A DNA stretch of 64,000 nucleotides, taken from positions 124,001 through 188,000 of the forward strand of contig PUQB01000007.1 in NCBI GenBank assembly GCA_003024785.1. The letters are read 5' to 3'. The notes under the pieces are model-generated. The model made no database searches. It was not told where the DNA came from and worked only from the letters and a program-made list of their open reading frames with translations. Origin of the DNA: Selaginella tamariscina. Taxonomy: Eukaryota > Streptophyta > Lycopodiopsida > Selaginellales > Selaginellaceae. Positions 24,548-35,146 of this stretch are shown one piece after another (the stretch's first letter is position 1; the number at the start of each line of letters is the position of its first letter). A program made the position numbers and the translations under genes.

Positions 24548-24702
24548 CTACATACCTCTACATTGAGATGGAATGAGAGCTAATGAATGTCCAGATCCAA
24601 TGCGGATGCCATACGGATTGGGAACAAAGAGAATGAATGTGTTTGTTGCTTGGAGATGCAACTGCTAGAGATTGGATTGTTGGGGACTCGTTACAGAGCT
24701 AC
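24548..24702 (-). pseudogene. FKGP exon-1 fragment
   Basis: The minus strand matches the FKGP first exon (21674-21860), including the donor side. It contains the AGTCCCCAACAATCC and CATTCATTCTCT stretches, and the ATCCGCATTGGATCTG region that encodes GIRIGSG. It has gaps and lacks the start codon. It is separate from the larger FKGP relic at 6690-7680, so FKGP pieces were copied at least twice. Confidence 0.75.
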
Positions 24703-24829
24703 TTAATATATATGATAGAACCCCCTCCCCTCCCCCTTTGTTTTCTTGTTTTATAAAATGAGCTAGCACAAAATATCATAATATACTTTGTGAGTTTAAC
24801 CTAACAACCCCTCAATCGGTTTATGACAA

Positions 24830-25560
24830 CCTTAGGGTTAGAGTGTTTTTATCCATATTTGAAATGTCAAACTTATTAAAACTAATTAATAACTCAACCA
24901 AGACATGAAAAACAAGAGTAAGAGTTTTTTAGAAGGTAAGTGTTACCATCACCTAGAGTTTCTTAAGGTATTTAGGGATAGTCGGCCAAACTACCCCTAA
25001 ACATCTAAATACACTAATTGGGGTTGTTTCTCACTACATTTAAGGATTGTTAACATAATTTAATAAGTAATAACAATTAATTCCAAAGTAAAAGTAAAGG
25101 CCATAATAAAAATTATGATACTTCTTCTGCCTTTGAAAATGTCAATGTTCTTGTTGACAGATAAAACTAACTTTAAGACTTAATAATGTTAAAAAAAAAT
25201 AATCAAAACTAACATATCACTTTATGTGGAGTCAGTAAAAAATTTATATAATTTTCATTACTCAGTGTTTTTAACCCTATCCGAAACACTGAACTCATTA
25301 AAGTTAACTAGGAACCAATTAAAACATGAAAAACGAAGGTAAGAGTTTTTTAAATAGAGGTGTTAGCTTTACTTAGAGTTTCTTACAAATACTTAATAAT
25401 ATACTCGGTCAGACCATCATTAAATACCCAAGTGCACTAAGTGGGTCTATTTTTTCTATACCTAGGGCTTATCTACATAATTCAGTATGTAACAACATTT
25501 AATTCTAAAGTAAAAGTAAAAGTCATAGTAAAAACTTGACACCCACTAGCCTTAGTCTTT
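24830..25560. repeat. Tandem pair of ~290-base AT-rich units
   Basis: Units at about 24835-25130 and 25255-25545 share ACATGAAAAAC, GTAAGAGTTTTTTA, TTAGAGTTTCTTA and the end AAAGTAAAAGTAAA. A third copy lies at about 47936-48200, beside another copy of the neighbouring repeat, so the two belong to one larger dispersed element. Confidence 0.65.
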
Positions 25561-26279
25561 ATGCACCTCTTAGTCAAAACTTTAAGGCTTGGAACATCAA
25601 TATATGGGTGTTTTACCTTTAAATCTGGAAACTCTTGTTAAAATAGAAGTTTATCATATTGACAACTTTGCAATTTTAGAAATACTTTGTACAGTGCTTT
25701 AACTTTGTGGTTAGCTTTGTCAATATGGTGAACTGAGTCTTCAACTTAATAAACTTAGTATCCATTACAGTCTTCAATTTGCTAAACTCATGCTTTAGTT
25801 CTTCAATTTGGTCTTCAGTTTAATAAATTTATATTGCACTAGGTCTATTGTTATCCAAGAGTTCTTATTTTTCCCTTTGATAATGATATTCTACATAAGA
25901 GGAGCAGTTAACAAAAGTGACTCGCAAATAAATGTATGCCTTACATCAACTTTATCTAGCTCATGAAATTCCAATTTGAAATGGCTAGGTAAACTATCCA
26001 CTTTAGTTTTGTATTTTTGTCAGATGCCACAACTATAATTGCAGAATTTTTAGAAATATTAATATAGAAATAATAAATTGTATAATAAAATAAGTAATAT
26101 TTCCATTGATGTTGTTGTTGTGAGATGCCACAAATGTAGTTGAGTATCATATGAAAATATTATCATGAACTATTTATGCGAACATACTCACATGATTTTC
26201 TTACCATAGTTTGTATTTGCATGTGGATTTCACAATCTAAGAGGAAAGATAATGAAATTGCGGTTATTAGTATTTTGAC
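25561..26279. other. AT-rich spacer, no gene seen
   Basis: Contains only short ORFs; a minus-strand 64-residue frame at 25956-26150 has no family features. Confidence 0.5.
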
Positions 26280-27470
26280 CCAAAGGGTTGATATGTGACA
26301 ACACATGGGTACCAAATGACCTTTTGACATCATTCTCATATATGAACAACTAAGTTAGAGTGACCACCCTCAAGACCCCTAAGGATAACCCGAGTAAAAA
26401 TCTTGTTGTAGGAGCATGTTTATAACCTAACTTCACTAAGGAAATATGCCCTACACATACCTCTTAAAGAATCACCCTCACCAGAGAGTATAACCCCTTT
26501 AGGGTATATCTTTACCCACAATTAACCCTTGGCGACGCTATACCCTAATTTTAAAATTAATACTTAATGATAACACGAGTGTGCATCATAAGTGGACCCT
26601 TAATGCTTAAGTTTGAACCATGCGAGTGCATGATGAGACAGCCCTTATTAAAGATCTTACGTTGTTTAACTCTGAAACACCTCCATTGAGATTGCCCTTA
26701 GCAAAGTGTGTTAATAAGCACACATAACCTCTCTTGAGCAAATGCACAAGACTTAACACCTTAATATTGCTTTGGGTGTTGTTTCGTACATCATAATGTT
26801 ATAGTAAAACATGTATAAATTAAACATCTTGGAATTGGAGTTAATGTTTAGTTTAGAGAGCGTTTTTAAATAAAGGAGGGCAGGACATAGTAATAATATA
26901 TATAGTTGGGATTATGATTTTTATTTAATTTAGAGAGGGTTTTAATTTACACAGGTTTAATTGAAATAGGTTTTATTGTATCTAGCCTAGTGTCACATGT
27001 TCATATGACATGATTTAAGAGTTACACCTAGTGCCACAAATGTGACTTGCATATGCTAATCGTGAAATCCCCCTTTATGAACTCGTAAGGAACCTTGTAA
27101 GAAAACTCTTCTATCAAGATTTCATGCTCATAATTAGAAAAGGGTATGGACAATACTCACATTGTGAGTCAAGATGCATATTATGTTTAATTGGTATTCT
27201 CAACTTAACATAAAAAAAAGTTGAAAACATATCTAAATCTTTTAATAATGAAACATGTACTTCAATAAAACTTCTCGAACGTGTAAATAAATTACCAAAC
27301 AAAAAAAATTAATTAACTCTCTAAATGTGATGTACTTAATCACAAAAACATATATTCATCAACGCTAAAGGTAGGTTTACTCTTAGAGGATATGGTTTAC
27401 CCCATGTAATTAAAGTTAAGACGGCACAAAGATGTGCCTCAACAATATAAGTTACTCTCATGTTAATAAG
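26280..27470. repeat. Dispersed AT-rich repeat, copy 2
   Basis: Follows copy 1 in order: ATAACACGAGTGTGCAT, CTTGAGCAAATGCACAAG, a GTGTCACATGTTCATATGAC stretch, AAGAGTTACACCTAGTGCCA and CCCCCTTTATGAACT. An AT-rich insertion near 26770-26980 separates the two halves. Confidence 0.55.
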
Positions 27471-28520
27471 GAATTAGAAACCTCTCAATCTCTGAAACAC
27501 TTATCATACTTATATGGTCCCACTCAGTGAATGTGAATGTGTGTGCGTTGTACGTCCATATATGAGTTGTTGTGTACATATGTGCGTGTCATATAAGGAG
27601 ATCTTACGCTTTATAACTCTCTACACACACATACACACATGGACAGACCATGAAGAAAACAGCCCATGAATAGTTTCATTATATATATCAAATAAGATAT
27701 TTTTATGTGATTGATTTATCTTTTAAACTTCAAAAAAATTTCAAGGGAAGTTTGATGCCAGCTCTCTATAAAATTTAAAATATAGAAACTTAACTTATAA
27801 ATTAGTATAGACAGTGCACGAACATTTTTTATTTTCGACTCTCTCTCATGCATGGACATATATGGGTGACTTCTACCTTATATACCTAGATTATATGTGT
27901 GTGTGTGTGTATAAATTTTTAACGTCTAGTTGCACTCATTTCTGCAAGATGAAGTTCCTAATACTAGTTGAAATATATTGAATATATACTGCAAATATAA
28001 TTTACTATCCTTTAAGGATTATATATATTGCATCAGAAAATATTATACATATACATAAGGTGGTATATTGTCATTCAAAGACCTGAGATGTTAAACAAAA
28101 TGTGATTTAAATGCCACGGACTGAGGGTGATATGTTTGACACTTTACATATATTATTGATATACGTTAGAAAAATGTTACAAAAGCATATAAAGTTACAA
28201 CACCTTTTCTAGGTTAAAACAAGGTGGAGTAGTAAATTGAAATCACGTTAAGAAGTGTAAACAATATATGATGTGAAAGTGCAAACCCTACATTTTGTTA
28301 AACAAAAATATTAAAAACCTCCATGCTTTTACTGCTGCAAGAATTAAACGATGATAAACTAATACAGTTGTAAGTGTGTGTTTTGTTTGTGATTGCTCTT
28401 TATAAATTTGTATATATTATGTCTTTACCTAAAATATAAACTTCAAAATAGAGAGGGAAAATTTATTTTATTCCAATTTATTATATATATATATATAATC
28501 AATGTTTTTTTATTTCAAAT
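27471..28520. other. AT-rich spacer left of the second gypsy element
   Basis: No exon, RNA gene or repeat border is supported. Short GT-rich tracts occur near 27540-27590 and 27895-27912. Confidence 0.5.
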
Positions 28521-28681
28521 TGTGAGAGCTCGGAATATAGAAATGTGTATATCCATTAGTTCAGAAACCCTAACTTATATACAAGAGCGAGTGGTCCAGA
28601 TTGAATCCAATCCGACGGCTATCAAAATCCACTACACTAATAATAGTATGTGCACATGCAGTCGTACACGTGGATCTTACA
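28521..28681 (-). repeat. 3' LTR of the gypsy element at 28521-33300
   Basis: A 161-base LTR with TG...CA ends, directly after the element's polypurine tract. Its first 63 plus-strand bases recur at 33238-33300 with one difference. Confidence 0.8.
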
Positions 28682-28739
28682 TCATCCCCTCCTCTCGGAA
28701 GGGTGTAAGTTGGTTAGGGTTCTCTTGTAAACGGGCCCG

Positions 28740-30262
28740 GATCTGGAGGAACATCAGGAGGAGGCACTGGTGGATCTGTAGGTGGCACAACTTGTTCCCG
28801 TTGCACAAAATGCTTCAACCGTTGTACATGTACAATCTCCGGAGGATCGGGTTGAACGTCATGCCGAACCTCAAACCTGTGGCCCTACTTGCCGTAGCAC
28901 TCGATACGGTCCTTTCCAGTGAGGAAGGAGACTCTTAGCTAAACCACGTACCATAAGCTTGGGAAAACGAACCAACACCAGTTCATCAACCTTGTACTCC
29001 GCAGGAGGACGATGATGCGAGTTGTAGCGTTGTTGTTGTCCTACTTGTACGCGGCCCAAGTGTTCTGCTGACTCTGCACGAACCAATGGAAGAATGCTCG
29101 TCAGATACCGATCCCATGACCTAGCATCAGCAGCTCGTGGTAACCGAGAAGGCAAACCCAACTCCGTTGGCAACACCGGGTCATGACCATACAAAAGCTT
29201 ATATGGGGAAGTACCAATGGAACTTTGAACTCCAGTGACATAAGCATATCGGAGAGACGGCAGATAACCATCCCAATCTGAATGTTGAAAGTTCACATAC
29301 TTCGCGATCATCCCCTTGAAGGTTCTGACGAGCCGTTCCACTAAACCATCTGTTTGAGGATGATAAGCACTTGTGAAAGTGTGGCGTATCCCTAATCGAG
29401 ATGTCAAAACATGAAATGCCTCAGCCATAAATGCGGGACCATTATCCGAGAGAATTCGCTCCGGACAAGAATGCTGAAACACAACCCGATTCAAGAGAAA
29501 CTGACCAATAGCAGAAGCAGTCGCACTAGCAAGAGCACCAACTTCTACCCAACGAGTTAGGTAATCAGAAGCAATAATAACATACTCGTTACCAGCCGTT
29601 GACCGCGGAAAAGGTCCCATCAAATCAAATGCCACCAATTCAAATGGACGAGAAACTGCGATTGACTCCAACCGTCCTTCCGAAGCACATGGGGGAGTAT
29701 TGCGAGCTTGGCACCACACACAGCTACGCACATACCGAATCACATCTCCTCGCAACTCCGGCCAATAGAAAGATCTACGCAGCTTCTCCATCACCCGACG
29801 ATGTCCCATGTGCCCGCCAAGAATAGGAGAGTCATGGTAAGCATGGAGGAAGCGTGGAATGAAGATTGAAGGCACCACCAACCGCAAAGGATCATCTAGA
29901 TCAGTCCCCACAAAATAAAGAAGGTCATCCTGAAGGCGATACTGCGAATGTAAATGCCTGAAAGGCAAGTCATCAGCAAGTGATGTAGGATTCTCAAACC
30001 CATCACGAAGCCTTCGAATCCACGGCTCAACCTTTTGAGCTTCCCGAACCTCATCTAAAGACGGCAAATCTAACTCTGCATTCTGCGGACACTGAATGTC
30101 AAGCACAACAACTGCTGATGGTACGGAATCTTCGTCCAAAAAGTCCACTGAGGCTGGAACAACTGGTTCCTTTGGGGCAACAGGAGAGAGAAGGTGGAAG
30201 AGGAGCCCGAGAAAGAGCATCAGCATCAGCCATGGAACTTCCTGGGCGATGAACAACTTCAA
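28740..30262 (-). pseudogene. Gypsy integrase and C-terminal region
   Basis: One long frame to 28871 holds the tail of RNase H, the HHCC zinc finger (HDSPILGGHMGHRR...CVWCQA), the catalytic core (FDLMGPFPRSTAGN, LSDNGPAF, YHPQTDGLVERLVRTFKGM) and an SH3-like end (HWKGPYRVL). After a frame break it continues to about 28740 with PDPPEIVHVQRLKHF and a proline-rich tail. The three acidic catalytic positions appear to be kept. Confidence 0.85.
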
Positions 30263-31725
30263 AGTCGTAAATTTGAAGTTTCAAGGCCCACCGAACAGTA
30301 CGCTCAAATTCTTCCGCTTCAACAACGAAGTGACTGCTGCATGATCACCTTCCAATAGTGTCCGCGAACCATGCAAGTAGGCATGGAGCTTCTCAAAACC
30401 CCAAACTGCTGCTAGACACTCCTTTTCAGTCGTGGAGTAATTCACCTCTGCTGGCTACAATGTACGGCTGATGTACGCAATGGGATGTCGTTGGCCAGGA
30501 ACACTCGTACTCTCCTGCATCAATACCCCCAAGGCCGATGTCAGAAGCATCTACACGCAAGATGAAAGGACGGGTGTAATCCGGGTACGCCAAAACTAGA
30601 GGAGTCGTCAACAACTCTTTGAGATTTGCAAATGCCTGCTTGCAATCCTTAGACCAAACAAAAGAAGTCATTGACGATTTCAACACGCGCGCAATGGTGC
30701 AGTACGATCTGAAAGATGATCCATAAAATGACCCAGATATTGTACCTTGCCAAGAAAGCGTTGCACATCATTCACACACTTTGGAGTAGGGAACTTCAAA
30801 ACTGCAACTAGTTTGTCAGGATCGACTTGTAAACCTTCACGTGAAATGCGATAACCCAAATAAGTGGTGTCCTTTGATCCAAACACACACTTAAATGGCT
30901 TCAACTTCAAACCAACTTCCCGCAATCGATCCAAAACCTTACGTACATCACCGACATGCTCCTTCCATGTCCATCCGAACGGATCAAAACATCATCGATG
31001 AAATCGGCAGTCACCTCCGGCATGTCGCAAAGAACCTTGTCCATCATACGCTGGAAAGTTGCTGGAGCATTGCTCAAACCGAAAGGCATCACCAGGAACT
31101 TGTACAAGCCAAATGGTGTCCGAAAAGCAGTCTTGGGAATGTCCATGTCAGCCATCGGAACTTGCCAATATCCAGATGCGAGATCTAACTTGGTGAACCA
31201 ACGGCTCCGCCCCAGTCGATCCAAAAGGTCTGCAGTATGAGGAAGTGGGTACACATCTGAGACGGTTACCTCATTTAACGGGCGATAGTCAATGCAGAAT
31301 CAAACGCTTCCATCAGGCTTCGTCACAAGGTGAGGTTCGCATGCCCAAGGACTTCAAGACTTCCGAATAACACCCTTCTCCAACATCTCTTTAACATTCG
31401 CTCGTAAGATCTTGAGCTCCTTTGGTGATCGACGCCGAACAGGTACCTTGATTGGCCTAGCTTCTCCAGTTGGAATAGGGTGGCGTGTCACAATCTTGAC
31501 CCCAGATGACAAGTCGAAGTTGAAAAGATCAGCATACTCCTTCTTGAGTTGATCAACAACTACAGCACGACGATCATCTGATGGATCCAAAGAAGGAAAG
31601 GAAGAGCATGAAGGGAAAATGGTTGGAAATATGGGTGAGACAAAAGTGATGGAAGCAGAGGTGGAAACAGATGGACGAAGTGGAATAGAAGTAAGAGGAA
31701 TGGAAGCAAGACGAGGGAGAGTCAA
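30099..31725 (-). pseudogene. Gypsy reverse transcriptase and RNase H, several frames
   Basis: The frame begins with a protease-RT linker (31725), then the ...IPTGEARPIKV lead-in. RT motifs follow: TKLDLASGYWQVPM, FRTPFGLYKFLVMPFGLSNAP and the active site FIDDVLI (F-I-D-D), then the thumb (FKCVFGSKDTTYLGYRIS). RNase H parts are spread over 30686-30426 and 30284-30099. At least four frame changes interrupt it. Confidence 0.8.
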
Positions 31726-31779
31726 ACAAGGGGGAGACTTTTCAAAGTCACACTTGGCATGATTGCGAGTTAACTAATC

Positions 31780-32130
31780 CATACCAAGAATAAGGTGAAA
31801 AGCTTGACTCGGCACCACCCGCAAAGACTAAAGCTCAAGCTCACAATCATTCACACGAACAACAATGTCCACTTCATCCCGTGAACAAGCATGAGTATGT
31901 CCGTTGCCGTACAGAATGAAGACTGGTTCTACCACACGATGCAAATGAAGGCTACAACGTGTAGCAACAGATTGAGAAACAGAGGACAAACTCGAACTTG
32001 TATTCACCAATACTGAAAGGAAAATGGGACGAGGCGTGCGATTAAAACGAGCTTGAAAAGTGAAAACCAGATGATTTGGTGCCGAGTGAACCCCTTGATG
32101 ATACTCCCGAAAGAAAGATGGAGGGGTCAT
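31780..32130 (-). pseudogene. Gypsy aspartic protease with a lost catalytic motif
   Basis: The segment around LVNTSSSLSSVSQSVA occupies the place of the retropepsin L-[V]-D-T-G-S motif, with Asn for the catalytic Asp and Ser for Gly. It is followed by a beta-rich stretch (VDIVVRVNDCEL) and, past a stop near 31827, the FHLILGMD segment typical of the protease end. It is probably inactive. Confidence 0.6.
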
Positions 32131-32196
32131 TAATTTATTCGCACGAGAACCCTCCTCTACTCATGCGATTCGTCGTTTCCCGGAAGATCCACCGCA

Positions 32197-33054
32197 TCAC
32201 AACCTTCCATGTAGCAGCACCAACCGGACGTTGTTGACACCATGGCCTCCATCCTGGAAATGGGGGACGCCAATCGGGAAACCGTTGACAGCGCCAATAC
32301 GTGTGTCCAACCTCATCACATGCCCAACAATGAACTGCACGTCCATGTCCTCGTCCATGGGCCCACCTTGTGCTGGTACACGAGCAGCAACAGCCTCAAC
32401 CTCCATCGGAACAGGTCCATCCCCAACATGGAGTGGAACAAGAGCACGTGAAGGCGCAAGTGGGAGAGGTGACGACTCATATTGTTGTGCCAGCCTCAAA
32501 GCATCGTCAAGAGTCACTGGAGCTAGTGCATGCACAAGCCCCACAAGGTCTTGACGAATGCTGGCCACAACATACCCTTGATGCGTTCTGACATGTAACA
32601 GTTAGGTTCTACACGCAGTAAAAGGCTTCGAAAGCGAACACCAAACTGCATCACCCACTCAGATGGCTCCTGACGAATACGATGCAATTGCTGAAAAGCA
32701 TCATCACAGTCGTCCGCATGCCTAAATGCACGTTTGAAGATCTCTGGAAGAATATTCCAATCTCCACGAGTTGCAACGTCCAGAACCATTGTACCACTGC
32801 AACGCCGTCCCTTGAAGACAAGTAGGAAACTCGCGCAAACACTGAGCACCGTCCCACGAATGATATGTGGCAACCACAATGAAGTGATCAAACCAATGGT
32901 ACACATCATCTCCAGGATGTCTGCAAAAGAAATCCGGCCGGATACGGGGGTTTGCAACATGAGTAGGAGGAGTACCCTGGACTGTGAATGCTGCCATCAA
33001 CTGAGAATGATTGTTCAGTTGCACACGCATGGCATCCAACAACTGCATGAGTAA
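32197..33054 (-). pseudogene. Gypsy gag with zinc knuckle, frameshifted
   Basis: The frame at 33054 opens with MQLLDAMRVQL and continues into the gag core (GDDVYHWFDHFIVVATYH, GTALQWYNGSG). Other frames complete it (AFQQLHRIRQ, EWVMQFGVRFRSLL, LDDALRLAQQYESS). A nucleocapsid knuckle, C-x2-C-x4-H-x4-C (CWACDEVGHTYWRC), lies at about 32290-32340 in a further frame. At least three indels occur. Confidence 0.75.
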
Positions 33055-33237
33055 CTACTCCACAGACAAGGGATTTGCCTGTTGTGGATTCATGGACGAA
33101 GAAGAACAAAATCCACAAGAAAGGAATAGATCTAGACAATGGAAAAGCTAGACCTAAGAAGACAGAGAAAATTGATAAAAAGACACAAATCCGAGCACTC
33201 CGTGGGGACAATTAGAGGTGCCCCTCACCTCCACCAA

Positions 33238-33300
33238 TGTGAGAGCTCAGAATATAGAAATGTGTATATCCATTAGTTCAGAAACCCTAACTTATATACA
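33238..33300 (-). repeat. 5' LTR remnant of the gypsy element at 28521-33300
   Basis: 63 bases nearly identical to the matching end of the left LTR, then unrelated sequence. The neighbouring 33217-33237 (minus strand TGGTGGAGGTGAGGGG) is in the primer-binding-site position; I cannot name the tRNA. Confidence 0.75.
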
Positions 33301-33512
33301 GATGATTACGACCTAGTCGACCTGGAAGAGACGTCAACCGGGGATCACTGAAAAATCGCTGATAGCGGTTTGTGATGGGGTCATCTGGCGATGGCACGTC
33401 AATGATGGACTTGAAGGATTGGAAACTGGAGCGGAAAGCTGTTGAACTGGCCAAACTGAAGGTGTTCTCTAACCAAGGGAGGACATTTTGTGTGGTAAGC
33501 TCGTCTGGACTC
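33301..33512 (+). pseudogene. Unrecognised coding fragment, left half, cut by a retrotransposon
   Basis: The frame from about 33408 reads MMDLKDWKLERKAVEL, then a stretch ending GRTFCVV at about 33495. The outer chromovirus then inserts at 33513. The sequence resumes at 45943, where a neighbouring frame reads HYYFEYESATTRWIPVAR and continues to a stop near 46110. The two halves differ by one frame, so a frameshift or intron lies between them. I do not recognise the family. Confidence 0.35.
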
Positions 33513-34065
33513 TGTCACAACCCGATACAGGATACAGGATTCCGGATACAGGATGCAGGATTTCGGATACAGGATACGGGTTACAGGATATGCCTGCAGG
33601 ATATTCCTACAGGATACCTATAGGATATTCCTATAGGATATGCCTATAGGATATGCTACAGGATATGCCTAGAGGATAAGGGACACTATTCTTAGCTCAT
33701 GACTAGATTAGACTCATGACTAGATTAGCTTGGAGTTGTGAGCATAAAAGCTCCGACCTAATTGTTGTACAATCAGTTACTATCAACACCAGTCATTCTA
33801 CGATTATTCTTGTTCCTTGTTCTTGTCTTGTTCTGTCTTACTCTTTGCCTCCTGCTCCTGTCTTGCTCCGGATCCTGTCTTGTTCCTGATCCGGTCCTGC
33901 GCTTCCTGTCTTGCTCCGGATCCTATCCTGTTCCTGTCTGCTCCTGGATCCTGTCCTGCCTGTTTGCTCTGAGTTCCTAGTTCCTGTCTTGTTTCCTATC
34001 CTGCTCCTGAGTCAAGCCTTCCTCCTGGAATCCTGCTCTTCCTGTTCCTGGATCGTGGCTTGACA
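33513..34065 (+). repeat. 5' LTR of the outer chromovirus
   Basis: Begins with a run of ACAGGAT-type short repeats, then a promoter-like CATAAAAG at 33743-33750. This is followed by AGTTACTATCAA at 33775-33786, the likely RNA 5' end, and a pyrimidine-rich array of TCCTGT-type repeats. The second LTR is at 45348-45937. Confidence 0.92.
33743..33786 (+). promoter_or_regulatory. TATA-like box and predicted RNA start of the outer chromovirus
   Basis: CATAAAAG lies about 30 bases upstream of AGTTACTATCAA. The same spacing is kept in all four related LTRs. The 12-mer is the exact complement of 34068-34079. Confidence 0.65.
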
Positions 34066-34067
34066 GT

Positions 34068-34079
34068 TTGATAGTAACT
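34068..34079 (+). promoter_or_regulatory. Primer-binding site complementary to the element's own LTR
   Basis: TTGATAGTAACT, two bases after the 5' LTR, is the reverse complement of AGTTACTATCAA in the LTR. It does not begin with the TGG expected for a tRNA primer. This is the Tf1-type self-priming layout. Confidence 0.75.
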
Positions 34080-34163
34080 CCTTTCATAGCTCTCGTTTCC
34101 TAGCTACTTTTTTTTCCTTGATTCTTTTCCTTCGTTTTTCTCCTTTCTTTCTTTCATAAGATC

Positions 34164-35135
34164 ATGGCTGATTTTGAGCACTTTCAACGCGAGCACCAAA
34201 TGTTGCTTCATGAGCTGGCCACTTTGCGCCAAGTGGTCACCGATCTGCAAGGCTCCACCCATGCGGCACATGCAGCTGCTGATGCATCCTCCAAGGCTGC
34301 TGCGCAGGCTCTCTCTCAGGCATCGGTGGTTCCTTCTTCATCGAACTTTTCTCCGGAGCCGAAGATCAGCATGCCAGAGAAGTTCAGTGGCAACCGTGCC
34401 GATTTCCAAGGTTTCCTGAATCAGATCCGGCTCTTGATCCGCATGCAACCACGCCGCTACTCGACGGATGCACAAAAGGTTGGCCTTTTGGCATCCTTAC
34501 TAAGTGGATCTCCACGGCTTGGGTTGCCCCTTGCTGGAGCGTGACGACCCATTGATGGAAGACTTTGAAGGTTTCGTGGCTGCCTTTGAAGCCTGCTTTG
34601 GAGATCCTGATAAGTACCGTTCTGCATGCACGAAGTTACGGAAGCTCACACAAGGATCCAGACCAGCTTCCGTTTATGCATCCGAATTTCAGCAATTGTG
34701 CACGAACATTCCATGGGACGAGACTGCATTGATCGAACATTTCGTTTTGGGCTGAGGGATGATGTGAAGGACCTTCTCCTTACATTACCGGATGCTCAAA
34801 CGTTAGCGGAGATCATGCAACAGGCCGTTCGCTGCGACAACCGTTTGTTCGAGCGCCGTCAGGAAAAATTCCGTCAGCAGTTCCTGCCACCAATCCTGTA
34901 GCCGTAGCACATGTTCCTACGACACCTTCTGGAGCAGTTCCTATGGAGGTTAACAAATCCAAGCGTGGCCCACTTTCAACTGCTGAGAAGCAACGTCGTG
35001 GGTGAGAACCTATGCTTGTATTGTGGTGCAGCAGGACACAAGGTGGCGGAATGTCCTAATAAAGCCAGAAAGTTCAAGACGCGTGAAGCCGAAGCTGAAG
35101 TTCAGTCGGAAAACTTCAATGTCCACTTCGTCTAG
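34164..35135 (+). pseudogene. Gag of the outer chromovirus
   Basis: Starts at ATG 34164 ([18 protein letters not shown]), with an Ala/Ser-rich linker and a capsid core [20 protein letters not shown]. After frame breaks near 34513-34537 come [25 protein letters not shown] and [14 protein letters not shown], then the knuckle CLYCGAAGHKVAEC at about 35010-35051 and the stop at 35133. Compared with the nested copy it lacks single bases in G, C and T/C runs near 34516, 34530 and 34745. The capsid resembles fungal and sushi-type gag. Confidence 0.85.
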
Positions 35136-35146
35136 GAGCCGCGAAG

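Larger units (their letters stand above)
28521..33300 (-). mobile_element. Second Ty3/gypsy element, different family, right LTR truncated
   Basis: The left LTR (28521-28681, 161 bases, TG...CA) abuts a polypurine tract (28682-28696 on the plus strand as CT-rich). The right LTR at 33238-33300 matches only the first 63 bases and then stops, and no target duplication is visible. Coding is minus strand: gag 33054-32197, protease about 32130-31780, RT 31725-30680, RNase H 30686-30099 and integrase 30262-28740. Many frame breaks make it inactive. Its RT (FIDDVLI) and integrase (GHMGHRRVMEKLRRSFYWP) differ clearly from the other gypsy elements in this window, and no chromodomain follows. Confidence 0.88.

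Noticed and set aside
28393-28938. 181-residue plus-strand ORF
   Set aside because: It runs from AT-rich spacer through the gypsy LTR and antisense to its pol; a chance frame.
32231-33054. Plus-strand ORFs across the second gypsy gag
   Set aside because: They are antisense to a clear gag with a zinc knuckle on the minus strand.
33513-33670. Short regularly spaced repeats resembling an array (CRISPR-like)
   Set aside because: These are ACAGGAT/GGATAT tandem repeats of a few bases inside an LTR, with no unique spacers, in a eukaryotic genome.
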